A stretch of DNA of 64,000 nt from Blautia sp. (GTDB lineage Bacteria; Bacillota; Clostridia; Lachnospirales; Lachnospiraceae): positions 17,114 to 81,113 of the forward strand of contig JAFVGK010000075.1 of assembly GCA_017475035.1 (NCBI GenBank), in the 5' to 3' direction. The translations under genes were made by a program, and so were the position numbers. The notes below the pieces were generated by a model that had not been told where the DNA came from, did not search any database, and saw nothing but the letters and a program-made list of their open reading frames with translations. Position 1 is the stretch's first letter. Each line of letters begins with the position of its first letter. Below, one piece after another: positions 10,481-19,754 of the stretch.

Positions 10481-11287
10481 ATGAAAAGAGGGAAAAAATG
10501 GGAGTGTAAAACCTTACTGATGGTGATTATTACCCTGGTGGTATTCATTCAGCCATCCAGAGTGCTTTCGGCAGATATAGCAATGGGGTTTTCGGAAGCC
10601 CTCGCAGAATCCGATGCGCAGCAGTATGATCTTTTGCAGGAAGCGGATGCCGAGCTGGCTATTCGCGATGCGGAGCGGCTGCAATTGGAAGCCCAGGCAC
10701 TGGAGGCTATCAGGCTTCAATACGAGCAGGAGCTGCAAAGACAGGCGGCTGAGCAGCTTTATATTGAGCAATTTTATGAAAACCTTGTGCAAAGCACACC
10801 GCTGCAGGGGAACATCCTGATTCCTGCAGGGCTTGGGGACGTGTATACCGTAACCTGTTATGGAGTGCCCGGATGGTACATATCCGGGGAGTGGCGTGGA
10901 GTATCCCCGGGCACGATGCAGGATGTTGTCCACAACGCCTGGATCGCTGCTGGCGCATTCTATAATGATGGGCTGGCAGTTCTCGACGGAAGATATTTGA
11001 TCGCTTGCACCCCGACTTTCGGTAATGTCGGGGATGCAGTTACATTCTATCTCCAGGACGGAACACCGGTTCCGTGTGTCATTGCAGATGCAAAAGCCCA
11101 GTCTGTGGTGGCCTGGGATACGGAGCCGGCTAACGAATGGGGACATAGCGGCGGCAGAAACATTGTAGAGTTTGAAGTCGATCCAAATTATTACCTGGCA
11201 TATGGAAATCCGGGGCAAAGAGGCTGGCATATGGAATTTTCGCAGCCTGTAACCTCAGCGCTCTGGGAAGGACAATTTGTGTTTTAA
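10481..11287 (+). CDS. Secreted coiled-coil protein with a barrel-like C-terminal domain
   Basis: 268 residues. A signal peptide or N-terminal anchor (about residues 10-30) precedes an Ala/Glu/Gln-rich helical stretch of ~70 residues that should form a coiled coil. The last ~150 residues contain 'GDAVTFYLQDGTPVPC', 'VIADAK' and 'EWGHSGGRNIVEFEV', a pattern like double-psi beta-barrel/3D domains of cell-wall enzymes, where an Asp in the 'xxDxK' strand is catalytic. I treat this as a tentative cell-wall hydrolase that could open peptidoglycan for conjugation. It lies 22 bp after the sigma factor and ends at a clear terminator. Confidence 0.6.
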   Translation: MKRGKKWECKTLLMVIITLVVFIQPSRVLSADIAMGFSEALAESDAQQYDLLQEADAELAIRDAERLQLEAQALEAIRLQYEQELQRQAAEQLYIEQFYENLVQSTPLQGNILIPAGLGDVYTVTCYGVPGWYISGEWRGVSPGTMQDVVHNAWIAAGAFYNDGLAVLDGRYLIACTPTFGNVGDAVTFYLQDGTPVPCVIADAKAQSVVAWDTEPANEWGHSGGRNIVEFEVDPNYYLAYGNPGQRGWHMEFSQPVTSALWEGQFVF

Positions 11288-11288
11288 G

Positions 11289-11319
11289 TTTTTCCGGTCT
11301 GAAAAGGCCGGATTTTTTG
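11289..11319 (+). terminator. Rho-independent terminator
   Basis: CCGGTCT pairs with AGGCCGG (one G-T pair) around a GAAA loop and is followed by a run of six T. It closes the sigma factor/barrel protein unit. Confidence 0.8.
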
Positions 11320-11391
11320 TGTGAAATTTGCTTTTGGGGAATCCTTTGTGGAAGGTTGGCGTTGAAAAAACACTTTCAGGAGGATTTTTGC

Positions 11392-12294
11392 ATGAAAATA
11401 AAAAGGGTATCCATTGGATTAATCGCGCTGCTCTCTATGTTCCTCTTTGACTGGTCAGTTTATGCAGAAGATACGGAATGCACACCCTTGTTTTCAAGCA
11501 TTTCATATGTAAAGGAAGCGATACCAATACCTGTTCTGATAGAAGAAACAGATCCGGATCCACCAGGACATGATTTCTCCGATATTGTTCCAACGGATAA
11601 AGATCAGGTTACGTTCATTCCCATGGAAAATCGTGACCGATGGCAGGACCTTTCGGAAAGCGAGCAGGCTCTTGCCGGGGTGCTGGTAAATGCTATTGCC
11701 GGAGGGATCGGCGTCGACAAGCCTGTATGGTACGGGTACGTAGAAAATTCAAGCATTCTGAATATCATGAATGTTGTGAGGGATGAGTACCTGCATTATA
11801 CCGTAGAAGGGTTTGCCCTGTGGCAAGACTGGTATGAAGATGGAACCTGTGATATCAGGATTGATGGGAATGGGCTGCTTCCGTTTTATCTTCAGCAGGA
11901 ACCATATAAAGGTTATGTCAGAGAACTGGCAAATTCTCTTCTTCCGAAGAACTGCACAAAACGGGATGCTGTGCAGATCTTTAATGATTGGCTGATCGGA
12001 CATATCACATACTCCGCTGACCAATCCAGGACTGGTGTGGCACTTGATGCAGGAATCGGCAACTGCACGACGTTTTCAAACCTCTTTAAAGATATGTGTA
12101 ATTCTGTGGGGATCGACTGCCGGATCGAAGCAGGCTGGCACAGTAACGGGGAACTGCATCAATGGAACAGCGTAAATGTTGAAGGACAGTGGTACTGGCA
12201 GGATGTGTGCCTGAACAGATACGCCTCTTCCAATGAATATACACTTTCCCCAGAGCTTTTCGCAGGATATATCCATTGCAACAGGTATGGTTGA
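11392..12294 (+). CDS. Secreted transglutaminase-like protein
   Basis: 300 residues from the ATG at 11392, which has CAGGAGG eight bp upstream; a TTG at 11317 is in frame but sits in the preceding terminator. A signal peptide covers roughly residues 1-25. The C-terminal ~120 residues form a transglutaminase-like core with all three catalytic residues visible: Cys225 in 'GIGNCTTFSNLF', His256 in 'ELHQWNSV' and Asp271 in 'WYWQDVC'. Such secreted proteins act as cysteine proteases or cross-linkers on cell-surface or wall substrates. The next gene encodes a relative with the same core but no catalytic residues, so they may work as an active/inactive pair near the CnaB surface proteins. Confidence 0.8.
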   Translation: MKIKRVSIGLIALLSMFLFDWSVYAEDTECTPLFSSISYVKEAIPIPVLIEETDPDPPGHDFSDIVPTDKDQVTFIPMENRDRWQDLSESEQALAGVLVNAIAGGIGVDKPVWYGYVENSSILNIMNVVRDEYLHYTVEGFALWQDWYEDGTCDIRIDGNGLLPFYLQQEPYKGYVRELANSLLPKNCTKRDAVQIFNDWLIGHITYSADQSRTGVALDAGIGNCTTFSNLFKDMCNSVGIDCRIEAGWHSNGELHQWNSVNVEGQWYWQDVCLNRYASSNEYTLSPELFAGYIHCNRYG

Positions 12295-12321
12295 TCGAAA
12301 TTTCTTCATGGGAGGAAAAAG

Positions 12322-13851
12322 ATGTTTGAGGACAAAAGTAAGCTGATCATGGTCATAGGCGGCACGTTTGCTGCTCTATTGATTATAGGATCAATAGTTG
12401 TAAAGTTTCAGGGTGGCAAAAAAAACGACTCTGTTCAGTTGGATGAGAAGGTAGTGATTGCAGATGTCACGATTGCCCCAACACCAGAACCGGAAGAAGA
12501 CGAGATTTACGTGCCGAACGAGAATATGTTATACGGAATACAGGAGTTTATGGAGTCTATTCCAGATGATGGCAGTATCGACTTGGAAGGGTATGATACC
12601 GATTCTGAAAAAGGAAAACGGGAGCGGGAAGCTATAGAGGCTGTCCTGAATGTTTGGGATTACAAAGAGAAAACGGTCAAGGACTCAGCGACAGAGCAGG
12701 GGATACATTCCGCCTCGGAGAAGGTTGCCGCATTGGAAGACAGGGAACTGAAGCAAGTTTTGACAGAAGCCCTTCGCATGGCAATGGATGAGTTTAATAA
12801 GAGAAACGCAAGGCCGTCCGCGACGCCTACAGTGACGCCAACTCCACCAACGCTTATAAGCACTCCTACTACTATCCCATCCCCTACGCCGATCATCCTG
12901 GCATCCCAGTCTGGGTCACAGATGTATTTACCGACACCTACACCAATTATACTGCAGTCTCCTTCCACAAGCCAGGGGGTATCACAGCAAATTCTTCAGC
13001 CGGTTCACAACGATCAGACCACGTTCCAGATACCACTTCCGACAGAAGCTCCGCCGTTATATGCCTGGGTGGCGGGGACAAATCTGGTATCGTTCGTTCC
13101 GGTCAGTGATAACAGATATCCTTATGATCTTCTTTCTGAGAAGATAAAGGATACCATAGACAGGATATTTGTTGAGCTGGAAACTGGTACAGAAGCTACC
13201 GCAGAGATCCCGGATCAAGATTACAGCTTTGAAGAGATCATGACGATTATAGTGGCAGAACGCGATATTTTCTTCCCTTACAGTGAGATATCCGTTTCTG
13301 TTATCCAGGACGAAGGACTTCTGCAGTTCACAGGAATGAACGAGATAAGAGAGGCATATCAGCAGAACAAGACTTTGAAGGAGGACATTATTCCATCTAT
13401 CGCTCGTGAGATCATAGAACCAGGCATGACAGAAAAGGATGCGGTCGTTAGTATCAATAATTATGTGACGGCGTACATGACTTATGGTACGGCGAGCAAT
13501 GCTATCATTGATGCTGTGGGAACGGATCGAGGATATGCAAATTTCTTCAAGGATCTCTGTAATGCGGTGGGAATCCAGGCATATGTAGATTATGGCACGA
13601 TTGATGGAGAACCACAAGGACGTGCATGGGTGAAGGTGCTGGTGGACGGAATCTGGTATTACTGTGACCCATGTATGAATGACGGCTACGCGGACGAGTA
13701 TCCTTTTATGTTCGCCAACGAGCTGTGGTATGGCAGGAAACAGGAGTATCCTGGAGAGTCCTACAGCATCGATGAAGCTGCCTGTCGCATTGAGGAAGGG
13801 ATTTCAAATGCTTCTGGCGAAATGAATAGTATAGACAGCGTAGAAGAATAA
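12322..13851 (+). CDS. Membrane-anchored transglutaminase-like protein lacking the catalytic triad
   Basis: 509 residues. An N-terminal membrane anchor (about residues 8-28) is followed by an acidic helical region, a Pro/Thr-rich linker with repeated 'TPTPTPI'-like units (about residues 165-215) and a C-terminal transglutaminase-like fold. The stretch 'FFKDLCNAVGIQAYV' aligns with 'LFKDMCNSVGIDCRI' of the upstream gene, but the catalytic Cys is missing ('GTDRGYANFF'), the His position is replaced ('GRAWVKV') and only the Asp-like 'YYCDPC' remains. It therefore looks like a non-catalytic, surface-exposed binding version. The start has GGGAGG 8 bp upstream, 27 bp after the active paralogue, so the two are probably co-transcribed. 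Confidence 0.7.
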   Translation: MFEDKSKLIMVIGGTFAALLIIGSIVVKFQGGKKNDSVQLDEKVVIADVTIAPTPEPEEDEIYVPNENMLYGIQEFMESIPDDGSIDLEGYDTDSEKGKREREAIEAVLNVWDYKEKTVKDSATEQGIHSASEKVAALEDRELKQVLTEALRMAMDEFNKRNARPSATPTVTPTPPTLISTPTTIPSPTPIILASQSGSQMYLPTPTPIILQSPSTSQGVSQQILQPVHNDQTTFQIPLPTEAPPLYAWVAGTNLVSFVPVSDNRYPYDLLSEKIKDTIDRIFVELETGTEATAEIPDQDYSFEEIMTIIVAERDIFFPYSEISVSVIQDEGLLQFTGMNEIREAYQQNKTLKEDIIPSIAREIIEPGMTEKDAVVSINNYVTAYMTYGTASNAIIDAVGTDRGYANFFKDLCNAVGIQAYVDYGTIDGEPQGRAWVKVLVDGIWYYCDPCMNDGYADEYPFMFANELWYGRKQEYPGESYSIDEAACRIEEGISNASGEMNSIDSVEE

Positions 13852-13885
13852 AGAATTCTATCTGGAAAGATAAATATCTGAAAGG

Positions 13886-13919
13886 AAAAGCTTCATCGAC
13901 AGATCGGTGGAGCTTTTTG
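13886..13919 (+). terminator. Rho-independent terminator
   Basis: A stem pairing AAAAGCTtCATCG with CGGTGgAGCTTTT, followed by T residues, closes the transglutaminase pair. Confidence 0.8.
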
Positions 13920-14048
13920 TACTGAATGGATGATTTTGCTAGGGACTAAGCCAATTGATGTGATATACTCGGAAAAGAATAGCCTGGAAGTTGGGTCAGA
14001 AAGATTTTAAACTGGATAATGAATCGTTTTCCAGATAGGAGGATGTTC

Positions 14049-14618
14049 ATGAGAACGTTTTTTATTTCAGATCTGCATTTTGGTCATGCGAATTGTATTC
14101 GTTTTGATGACCGTCCCTGGGAAACTGTAGAGGAGATGGACGAAGGCCTGATTAAGCTGTGGAACCAGAAGGTAAGCAAGGCAGACCATGTGTATGTGGT
14201 TGGTGACTTTGCATACAAGAACAGCAGGAACGTGCATTCGTATGTGGAAAAGCTGAACGGCTATATCCATCTCATCAGAGGAAACCACGATAAGAGAAGC
14301 CCGGAGTACGAGAGTGCATTCAGGGATGTTCATGATTATATGGAGATTCCAGTAATGGTTAGCGGCGTAAAGTGCCGCGTGGTTCTCTGTCACTACTTCC
14401 AGCCGTTTTATAACTCGCACAGGCACATGGGTATCCATCTCCATGGCCATTCCCATAGAACGGAAGAAAGTACCTATGAAGATCAGATTAAGGAAATGAT
14501 CCGCGCCAAAGGGATTCGATGCGAAGCGTATAATGTTGGATGTATGTGGCAGGATTATCAGCCGCAGACATTAGAAGAAATCATTGCACGGCAAGGCAGA
14601 AAGGTGGATATCATCTAA
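14049..14618 (+). CDS. Metallophosphoesterase family protein
   Basis: 189 residues. The start at 14049 was chosen because AGGAGG (14037-14042) lies six bp upstream; ATGs at 14019 and 14043 are in frame but badly placed. All calcineurin-type motifs are visible: 'SDLHFGH', 'VVGDF', 'RGNHD', 'LCHYF' and 'HGHSH', giving a two-metal phosphoesterase. The protein is close in size to the small stand-alone phosphoesterases often carried by phages and integrative elements; the substrate cannot be told from sequence. It has its own terminator and is the last + strand gene before the surface-protein locus. Confidence 0.85.
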   Translation: MRTFFISDLHFGHANCIRFDDRPWETVEEMDEGLIKLWNQKVSKADHVYVVGDFAYKNSRNVHSYVEKLNGYIHLIRGNHDKRSPEYESAFRDVHDYMEIPVMVSGVKCRVVLCHYFQPFYNSHRHMGIHLHGHSHRTEESTYEDQIKEMIRAKGIRCEAYNVGCMWQDYQPQTLEEIIARQGRKVDII

Positions 14619-14624
14619 TCAGGC

Positions 14625-14654
14625 AAAAGCGGAGGCTTTGGCCCCCGCTTTTTT
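14625..14654 (+). terminator. Rho-independent terminator
   Basis: AAAAGCGGaGG pairs with CCCCGCTTTT around a short loop, with a T-run, just after the phosphoesterase stop. Confidence 0.85.
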
Positions 14655-14709
14655 CAGTTTTCCATAACAACTCTTCAGTATCACTAAAATGTTATCAGTT
14701 GTTCGTCGA

Positions 14710-17118
14710 TCATCTATTCTTTTTTTTATTGTAGAAGATGGCTCCTCCTAATCCGCAAACCGCAGCGATCATGAGGAACACGAAGACCCCAACAGGCGAT
14801 CGGTCCCCAGTTTGTACGGCTTCTTTCAAAGAACCATCTTTCTGTGCATTTGCTTGAGGGGAGTAACTCAGTGCAGTATTCTGCCCTTGACTCTGCATTC
14901 CAGCTCCTCCACCAGACAGTGTGGAACGGGTGTTTGTGATGTTAAATCCATTGATTGTATGAGTGTAGCCGTTTATGGTATCCTCCTCGACTGAATATGC
15001 GATCTCAGCACCGCTTGAACCGTATTTTGGAATACCTGCGAACGAGTAAACCCAGCCGTTTACTGATGTTACAGTCGTAACTCTTGCTTCCCTGCCATCA
15101 GCCAACAAGCGTACAATCACGTAATTTGGGCGCAGATTATCGGAGTTATTGTTGTCCACCCAGGTTACCGTTCCGCTTATGTTCATCGTTTCAGGTGAAA
15201 TCTGTCCAGCGGAGCTGCTCTGCCCATTTACTCCAGCTGTGGTCACATTGGAAGTGCTCAGGTGAGTGTTTACAATGGTGTAACCATTCACAGTTTTTGT
15301 GTATCCACTGATCGTATCTTCATCGATGGTGTAGGTGATCTTTGCACCGACTGAATTAAACTTCGGAACAGAGCCAAAACTGAAAATCCAGTTATTCGAT
15401 GCCGAAACGGAAGTGGATTTTGTCTGTACGCCGTCAGACAGAAGCTTTACTGTAACGGATGTAGGTCGAAGGCCATCTTTGTTATTCTGGTCATCCCAAA
15501 CCACTCTGCCGGTAATGATTTGCATTTCGGTATTTGTAGTAGGATTGAGAGTAGTCTGGGTGGAAGGGGAGGTTGTTCCTGATGAGCCTGTATCTGCTGG
15601 TACATTCGTAGGTGTTGCTGCCGGCACATGAGTATAAATGAGGTTATTGTCAGCAGTATTGAGTTCATAGCCATCAAAGAGCTGGCCTATGATTTCATAA
15701 TTCTGATCTCCAGGAAGATCTGTGAAGGAGTAAGTCCAATCAGTATCAGAGGAAACAATCTTATTCTGGTTTATTTTGGAGGAACGGACTGCTATACAGA
15801 CTTCTGCTGGACGGAGGCCATCTACATTGTCCTGGTCATCCCATATGATTTTACCTTTTATGGAAGCCGTTTCAGGAATCCCACCTGATTCGGGGCCTGA
15901 AGTGATTTCGGGCTCTGTGTTCTGATCTGGAACTGTTGTCGGCTTCACAGCGTTTTCTGGGAAAGCAGAAGGTTCTGGAGCTGTAGTCGGGTTGGTATAA
16001 TTGCTTGGGTCAGGCTCTTCAGTTGATCCTGAAGCAGGAGCGGGAATAGCTGCGAAAAACGCTCCAGGATAATCATATCCGTATGCCTGGTCATACACCA
16101 GCTTCGTATCATATCCTTCTATTTCTTCTAATTTGATTCTGTAGTTGATCGGTAACCCGGCATCGTCTGCTGTAGGGAAGTTACCAAAACAAACAGACCA
16201 CTCCTCAAAGTCCTCGTTACCCAGACAGTATCCGTACTCGGCTGCATTTGAAGCAACGATGATGCTTTCCTTTGGATCGATGGCAGTGATCGTTGTACTT
16301 TCCTTTTTGTTCTCCACTTCCTCCGCAGAATTGTCAGAGGAAGCTGTTGCCGATGAGATCTGCTGGTCGTTTGCGTATAACTCAAAAGAAACAGTGTCGG
16401 GGCGGACGTTATCTTCATTATCCCTGTCAAGCCATGCGATGCGGGCGAAAAGACTCATGTTTTGTGGCTGTAGTTCCTCATATGTGGCTGTTGCATTGAT
16501 GAAATAAGCCTCATCCTGCATGCTTTCGGTTTGAATCAGGCTATAGGCCTCTATTTTCCCGCCTTCATCAGAAAGGATGGCCATGTATTTTGCTTCCATG
16601 TCGCTGGGATCATACTTGTCCATGTCCTCAAATATGTATGCCCAGTTATTTTCAGGGGACAGAATCGCGGCATCAACACTATGCCAGTTACTGCCGTTTA
16701 TCTCGATGCTGTCACCGTACTCTCCTATCCCGCTCTCATAAAGGTTTACCGCCAGGTAATCGGGTCGAGTTTCCAGGACGTTGTCCTCATCATACCAGGT
16801 GACAGAAAGATGGACAGAGATCGAATCCTCAGTATAGAGTTCTCCCTCACTGTTGTCTGTATCATCAGTCTGTGAGTCAATATCTTCACCTAAGGCATCG
16901 TTGGGTTGCTCTTGATCCTGGCTTGAGCTGTCAGTCTCCGATTCATATGTGTCGCTTTGGTTATTATCGAAATTTGCTCCCTCTGCAGGAATACCTGGAT
17001 CCATATCATAACTATCTTCTTCCCACATAGAATAATCTTCCTCGGCAAATGATGGGGCGGAAACAAGTGCCATGAGGACGAATATAAGGACCATTGCGAA
17101 TACCCGCTTTTTCTTCAT
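14710..17118 (-). CDS. CnaB-domain surface protein with QTGDRSP sorting signal
   Basis: 802 residues from the ATG at 17118, which has AAAGGAG upstream; 35 more in-frame residues upstream lack a ribosome site. A signal peptide (residues 1-25) is followed by an acidic linker, two diverged and three typical CnaB-type domains (marked by 'W.D..N...RP') and Pro/Thr-rich spacers. The C-terminus has 'AVQTGDRSPVGVF', a hydrophobic segment and 'NKKKNR', the layout of a sortase substrate without LPxTG. None of the five domains has the Lys two residues before the conserved Trp that forms the isopeptide bond in CnaB folds (positions read V/I), so bonds are not expected. It probably sits on the cell wall as a stalk or adhesin. 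The gene converges with the phosphoesterase. Confidence 0.8.
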   Translation of the reverse strand: MKKKRVFAMVLIFVLMALVSAPSFAEEDYSMWEEDSYDMDPGIPAEGANFDNNQSDTYESETDSSSQDQEQPNDALGEDIDSQTDDTDNSEGELYTEDSISVHLSVTWYDEDNVLETRPDYLAVNLYESGIGEYGDSIEINGSNWHSVDAAILSPENNWAYIFEDMDKYDPSDMEAKYMAILSDEGGKIEAYSLIQTESMQDEAYFINATATYEELQPQNMSLFARIAWLDRDNEDNVRPDTVSFELYANDQQISSATASSDNSAEEVENKKESTTITAIDPKESIIVASNAAEYGYCLGNEDFEEWSVCFGNFPTADDAGLPINYRIKLEEIEGYDTKLVYDQAYGYDYPGAFFAAIPAPASGSTEEPDPSNYTNPTTAPEPSAFPENAVKPTTVPDQNTEPEITSGPESGGIPETASIKGKIIWDDQDNVDGLRPAEVCIAVRSSKINQNKIVSSDTDWTYSFTDLPGDQNYEIIGQLFDGYELNTADNNLIYTHVPAATPTNVPADTGSSGTTSPSTQTTLNPTTNTEMQIITGRVVWDDQNNKDGLRPTSVTVKLLSDGVQTKSTSVSASNNWIFSFGSVPKFNSVGAKITYTIDEDTISGYTKTVNGYTIVNTHLSTSNVTTAGVNGQSSSAGQISPETMNISGTVTWVDNNNSDNLRPNYVIVRLLADGREARVTTVTSVNGWVYSFAGIPKYGSSGAEIAYSVEEDTINGYTHTINGFNITNTRSTLSGGGAGMQSQGQNTALSYSPQANAQKDGSLKEAVQTGDRSPVGVFVFLMIAAVCGLGGAIFYNKKKNR

Positions 17119-17412
17119 GATGAGTGACTCCTTTCTAAACATTTGATCGCTGCTGCTTTGCAGGCGAGCTGCCTGCGTTGATTTTGAAAAGCTGATAGTA
17201 AAAAACTCTTCAACAAAACACAACGTCCCTTACTCCGGTTTAAAAAGTCAAGCCAGAGGAAAAAAGATTATCGGAGTGGGAAAGAATAGTTGAGAGATAG
17301 CCATGATTGCTGTATTATAATCGGGATAAGATGAATAATATCTGTGCTCCAGAAGATAGATGTACTCCAAGGGGTAATAGATAAAACAACACATACAAGA
17401 AAGGGACAGAAT

Positions 17413-17976
17413 ATGACCAACACTGAACTGACTGCTATCCGTGAATCATTGAACTTGAATAAGTCGGAGTTTGCTGCAAAGCTTGATGTGACAGCTATGC
17501 TGTTGGGCCGTTATGAGAAGGGAAGCTGTGCGATTCCGGAGGGAATTGCGCAGAAGGCGCAGGCATTGGTTAAGCCAGAGGAAGAAGAAAAGCCAAAGCG
17601 GCGCGGTGGCAGGAAGAAGAAAGAGACTATAGAGGAGACAATTTCCACACCTGTTGAAGAAGTGATGCCGGAACCGATTGTAGAACAGACTGCTGAGGAT
17701 GAAGCTGCTGCACAGACTCAGGCAGAGGACTCTGTAGAAGAGCTCCCTGAGAAGGCTGCTCAGAAGAAGCCCAAAAGAACTGCATCGGGAACAAAGAAAA
17801 GTCGAAAGAAAACCACTCCCTCACTCATTATCCAGTCCATGCTCGGCGGTACAATCACTACAGAAGAAATACTTTCCCGCGTTCCTGATGACGCTGAAAA
17901 GGTATATGTGAAGCCGGAGGAGAACAAGGCATATTGGGTCAGGGGAGAAGAGTCCGGATCTGTTGATTTATGGTAA
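17413..17976 (+). CDS. XRE-type HTH protein with DUF6465-like C-terminus
   Basis: 187 residues from the ATG at 17413. Residues 1-55 are a Cro/C1-type helix-turn-helix ('LTAIRESLNLNKSEFAAKLD', 'LLGRYEKG'). A long basic then acidic linker follows ('KRRGGRKKK', 'KKPKRTASGTKKSRKK'), and the last ~50 residues ('YVKPEENKAYWVRGEESG') match the pattern of DUF6465-type proteins often found in clostridial mobile elements. It reads divergently from the 802-residue CnaB protein across a 294 bp gap and could regulate the surface genes; this is inference. A GTG at 17344 would lengthen it but has no ribosome site. Confidence 0.7.
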   Translation: MTNTELTAIRESLNLNKSEFAAKLDVTAMLLGRYEKGSCAIPEGIAQKAQALVKPEEEEKPKRRGGRKKKETIEETISTPVEEVMPEPIVEQTAEDEAAAQTQAEDSVEELPEKAAQKKPKRTASGTKKSRKKTTPSLIIQSMLGGTITTEEILSRVPDDAEKVYVKPEENKAYWVRGEESGSVDLW

Positions 17977-17982
17977 GGTTTT

Positions 17983-18402
17983 ATGGAGATCAACAAAGAA
18001 AACCTCGATGCCTTCAGGGCAGATTTCAAGCAGGCTATGCAGGCGTTACAGGAGAAATATGATGTAACGATCTCTTTGGGCCGCATAACTTATACAGAGG
18101 AAAGATTTTCCGGGAAACTGACTGTTACTAACGGACGCGATCCTGAAGATGCTGCAAGGAGTGCCTTTGATGCAGACGTGTGGAGATTTGACCATCTTGG
18201 GCTGCAGCCTGGTATGTATAACCGTGTGTTTATCGGCGAAGATGGAAACAGGTATGCTATCCAGGGTTTTAATACCTGCGCCAAAAAATGGCCAATCAAG
18301 ATGAAACGTATATCGGATGGGGAGAATCGAGTGTGCAACGACCAGTTTATTAAGGAATTTCTGAATGAGTATTATGTGGATATTGTTGATGTTACGAAGT
18401 AG
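17983..18402 (+). CDS. Hypothetical protein, 139 aa
   Basis: A soluble 139-residue protein with no signal peptide or membrane segment. It starts 6 bp after the HTH gene and ends 21 bp before the next start, so the three + strand genes form one unit. The sequence is mixed alpha/beta with a central 'YTEERFSGKLTV' strand pair and a 'GLQPGMYNRVFIGEDG' stretch. I do not recognise the family. Confidence 0.6.
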   Translation: MEINKENLDAFRADFKQAMQALQEKYDVTISLGRITYTEERFSGKLTVTNGRDPEDAARSAFDADVWRFDHLGLQPGMYNRVFIGEDGNRYAIQGFNTCAKKWPIKMKRISDGENRVCNDQFIKEFLNEYYVDIVDVTK

Positions 18403-18423
18403 TATGTGAGAGGTTTTTTTGCT

Positions 18424-19497
18424 ATGTTCAGATTAGTCACATACCCAGACGCAACTCCAGGAAAGGATGACCTGGCAAACTATGTATCCTCTCGCGCCTC
18501 AGCTACGATTGCTGCAGCTACGCAGTTTATATTTGGCATAAATTACGTCACAGGCGACCTCGATGACCAGGAGGTATTCGAGAGTACTTACGAGATGCTG
18601 TTTTCTTCCGGATCCATCTCTACTGAGGAAAATCCGGATGGTACGGTTGAACCATTCTTCCAGGGGATCGGGGAATTCTTTTCTCAGGATGATGATGCCG
18701 CAGGAAAGGAAATAGTCGCCAGAAAGCTGCATCGGATGTCTCAGAAGCTGCTGGATCTGGAAGAGTTTTACACCTTTGATCTCTTTGAGGAATTCATCTT
18801 TTACCTGATGACAGAGATCATGAAAGCACTGTATGAGAAGGCTCCTACCAGAAGGGAAAAAGAAAACTGTTATAATAGAGCGGCACAGGATGAAGCAGAG
18901 ACAGAACTTCAGGAGCGGTTTGGACTTTCCAAAACCAAAGCAAAGAAAACAGCCCGTCAGATGTACCGGGTTTTTGAGATGGGGCTTAAGGAAGGTGAGT
19001 ATGAAAACGCATTCTTCTGGGATGCAGATTACAGCTTTTTCTGGGTACGAGGGTTTGTGGAAGGAATCCGTCTCATCAAAGGTGCACCAGGTGATCAGTT
19101 GGGATATGGTTATAAACATGCCTGTGAAATCTTTTCTGATATCGGAATTAAGCCACCGCTCCGGCTCCTGGGATCAGAGGAAGCAAATCGCCTTGTAAAT
19201 GAAATGGCCCGGGACGAATTCAGGGATGAGATGGAAAAGATACTATCATCTCTGGGAGAAAAATCGGTTGTTGAACGTGTCGCAGATCAGAATGGCGTTT
19301 CTGGAGAGGAAATCAGGGAATCGATTGAAGAGGTGATCAATAATCTCTGGATGCAGCCGGTCAACGATACGAAAGCACAGGAAGATTTAAAGAAAGCGTT
19401 TCCGGATGGAAAGCCAAGCGTGGAAGAGTTTATCAATTATATTGCTTCGATAGTCAGGAAGAATGCTGTGGATGGTGAAGATCTTCCATTCAGCTGA
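18424..19497 (+). CDS. Hypothetical protein, 357 aa
   Basis: Mostly helical soluble protein of 357 residues, start taken at the ATG at 18424 with GAGAGG ten bp upstream; a GTG at 18406 is in frame without a ribosome site. No signal peptide or membrane segment. The N-terminal half is acidic; the middle has 'RFGLSKTKAKKTARQMYRVF', a possible helical bundle. I do not recognise the family. It is the last gene of the + strand trio wedged in the surface-protein locus and ends at a large inverted repeat. Confidence 0.6.
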   Translation: MFRLVTYPDATPGKDDLANYVSSRASATIAAATQFIFGINYVTGDLDDQEVFESTYEMLFSSGSISTEENPDGTVEPFFQGIGEFFSQDDDAAGKEIVARKLHRMSQKLLDLEEFYTFDLFEEFIFYLMTEIMKALYEKAPTRREKENCYNRAAQDEAETELQERFGLSKTKAKKTARQMYRVFEMGLKEGEYENAFFWDADYSFFWVRGFVEGIRLIKGAPGDQLGYGYKHACEIFSDIGIKPPLRLLGSEEANRLVNEMARDEFRDEMEKILSSLGEKSVVERVADQNGVSGEEIRESIEEVINNLWMQPVNDTKAQEDLKKAFPDGKPSVEEFINYIASIVRKNAVDGEDLPFS

Positions 19498-19548
19498 GAA
19501 CGGAATCGTGATGAACCGGTTACTGACAGGACAAACAGTGTATAATAA

Positions 19549-19645
19549 CCTGAATCCGTGAAGTTCAAATAGGCATTTTCGGCCAAAGCCCTTATTCTAT
19601 AAGGGTTTTGGCAAGAGTAATAACTCTGAACTTCACGGATTCAGG
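19549..19645. repeat. 97 bp palindromic element with nested hairpin
   Basis: A perfect 19 bp inverted repeat (arms 19549-19567 and 19627-19645, CCTGAATCCGTGAAGTTCA and its complement) encloses an inner hairpin at 19583-19611 (CCAAAGCCCTTA pairing with TAAGGGTTTTGG). It lies between two convergent genes. It may be a bidirectional terminator, a MITE or a structured RNA. Confidence 0.7.
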
Positions 19646-19653
19646 ATTCAATT

Positions 19654-19701
19654 AAGCCCAGTGAGGTTTTTCCTGAGTCAAGGAAGATGTCCGCTGGGCT
19701 T
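19654..19701. terminator. Second hairpin between convergent genes
   Basis: AAGCCCAGTG pairs with CGCTGGGCTT across a ~28 base loop. It probably helps stop transcription from the - strand CnaB gene; the T content after the stem on either strand is modest. Confidence 0.45.
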
Positions 19702-19754
19702 TACTCTGCTATTTGATACCAATCCTTCCATGTTTTCTTTCTGAACTATTTGGT

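Noticed and set aside
10514-11230. 238-codon - strand frame opposite the barrel-like secreted protein
   Set aside because: Antisense shadow of a gene with a signal peptide, ribosome site and terminator.
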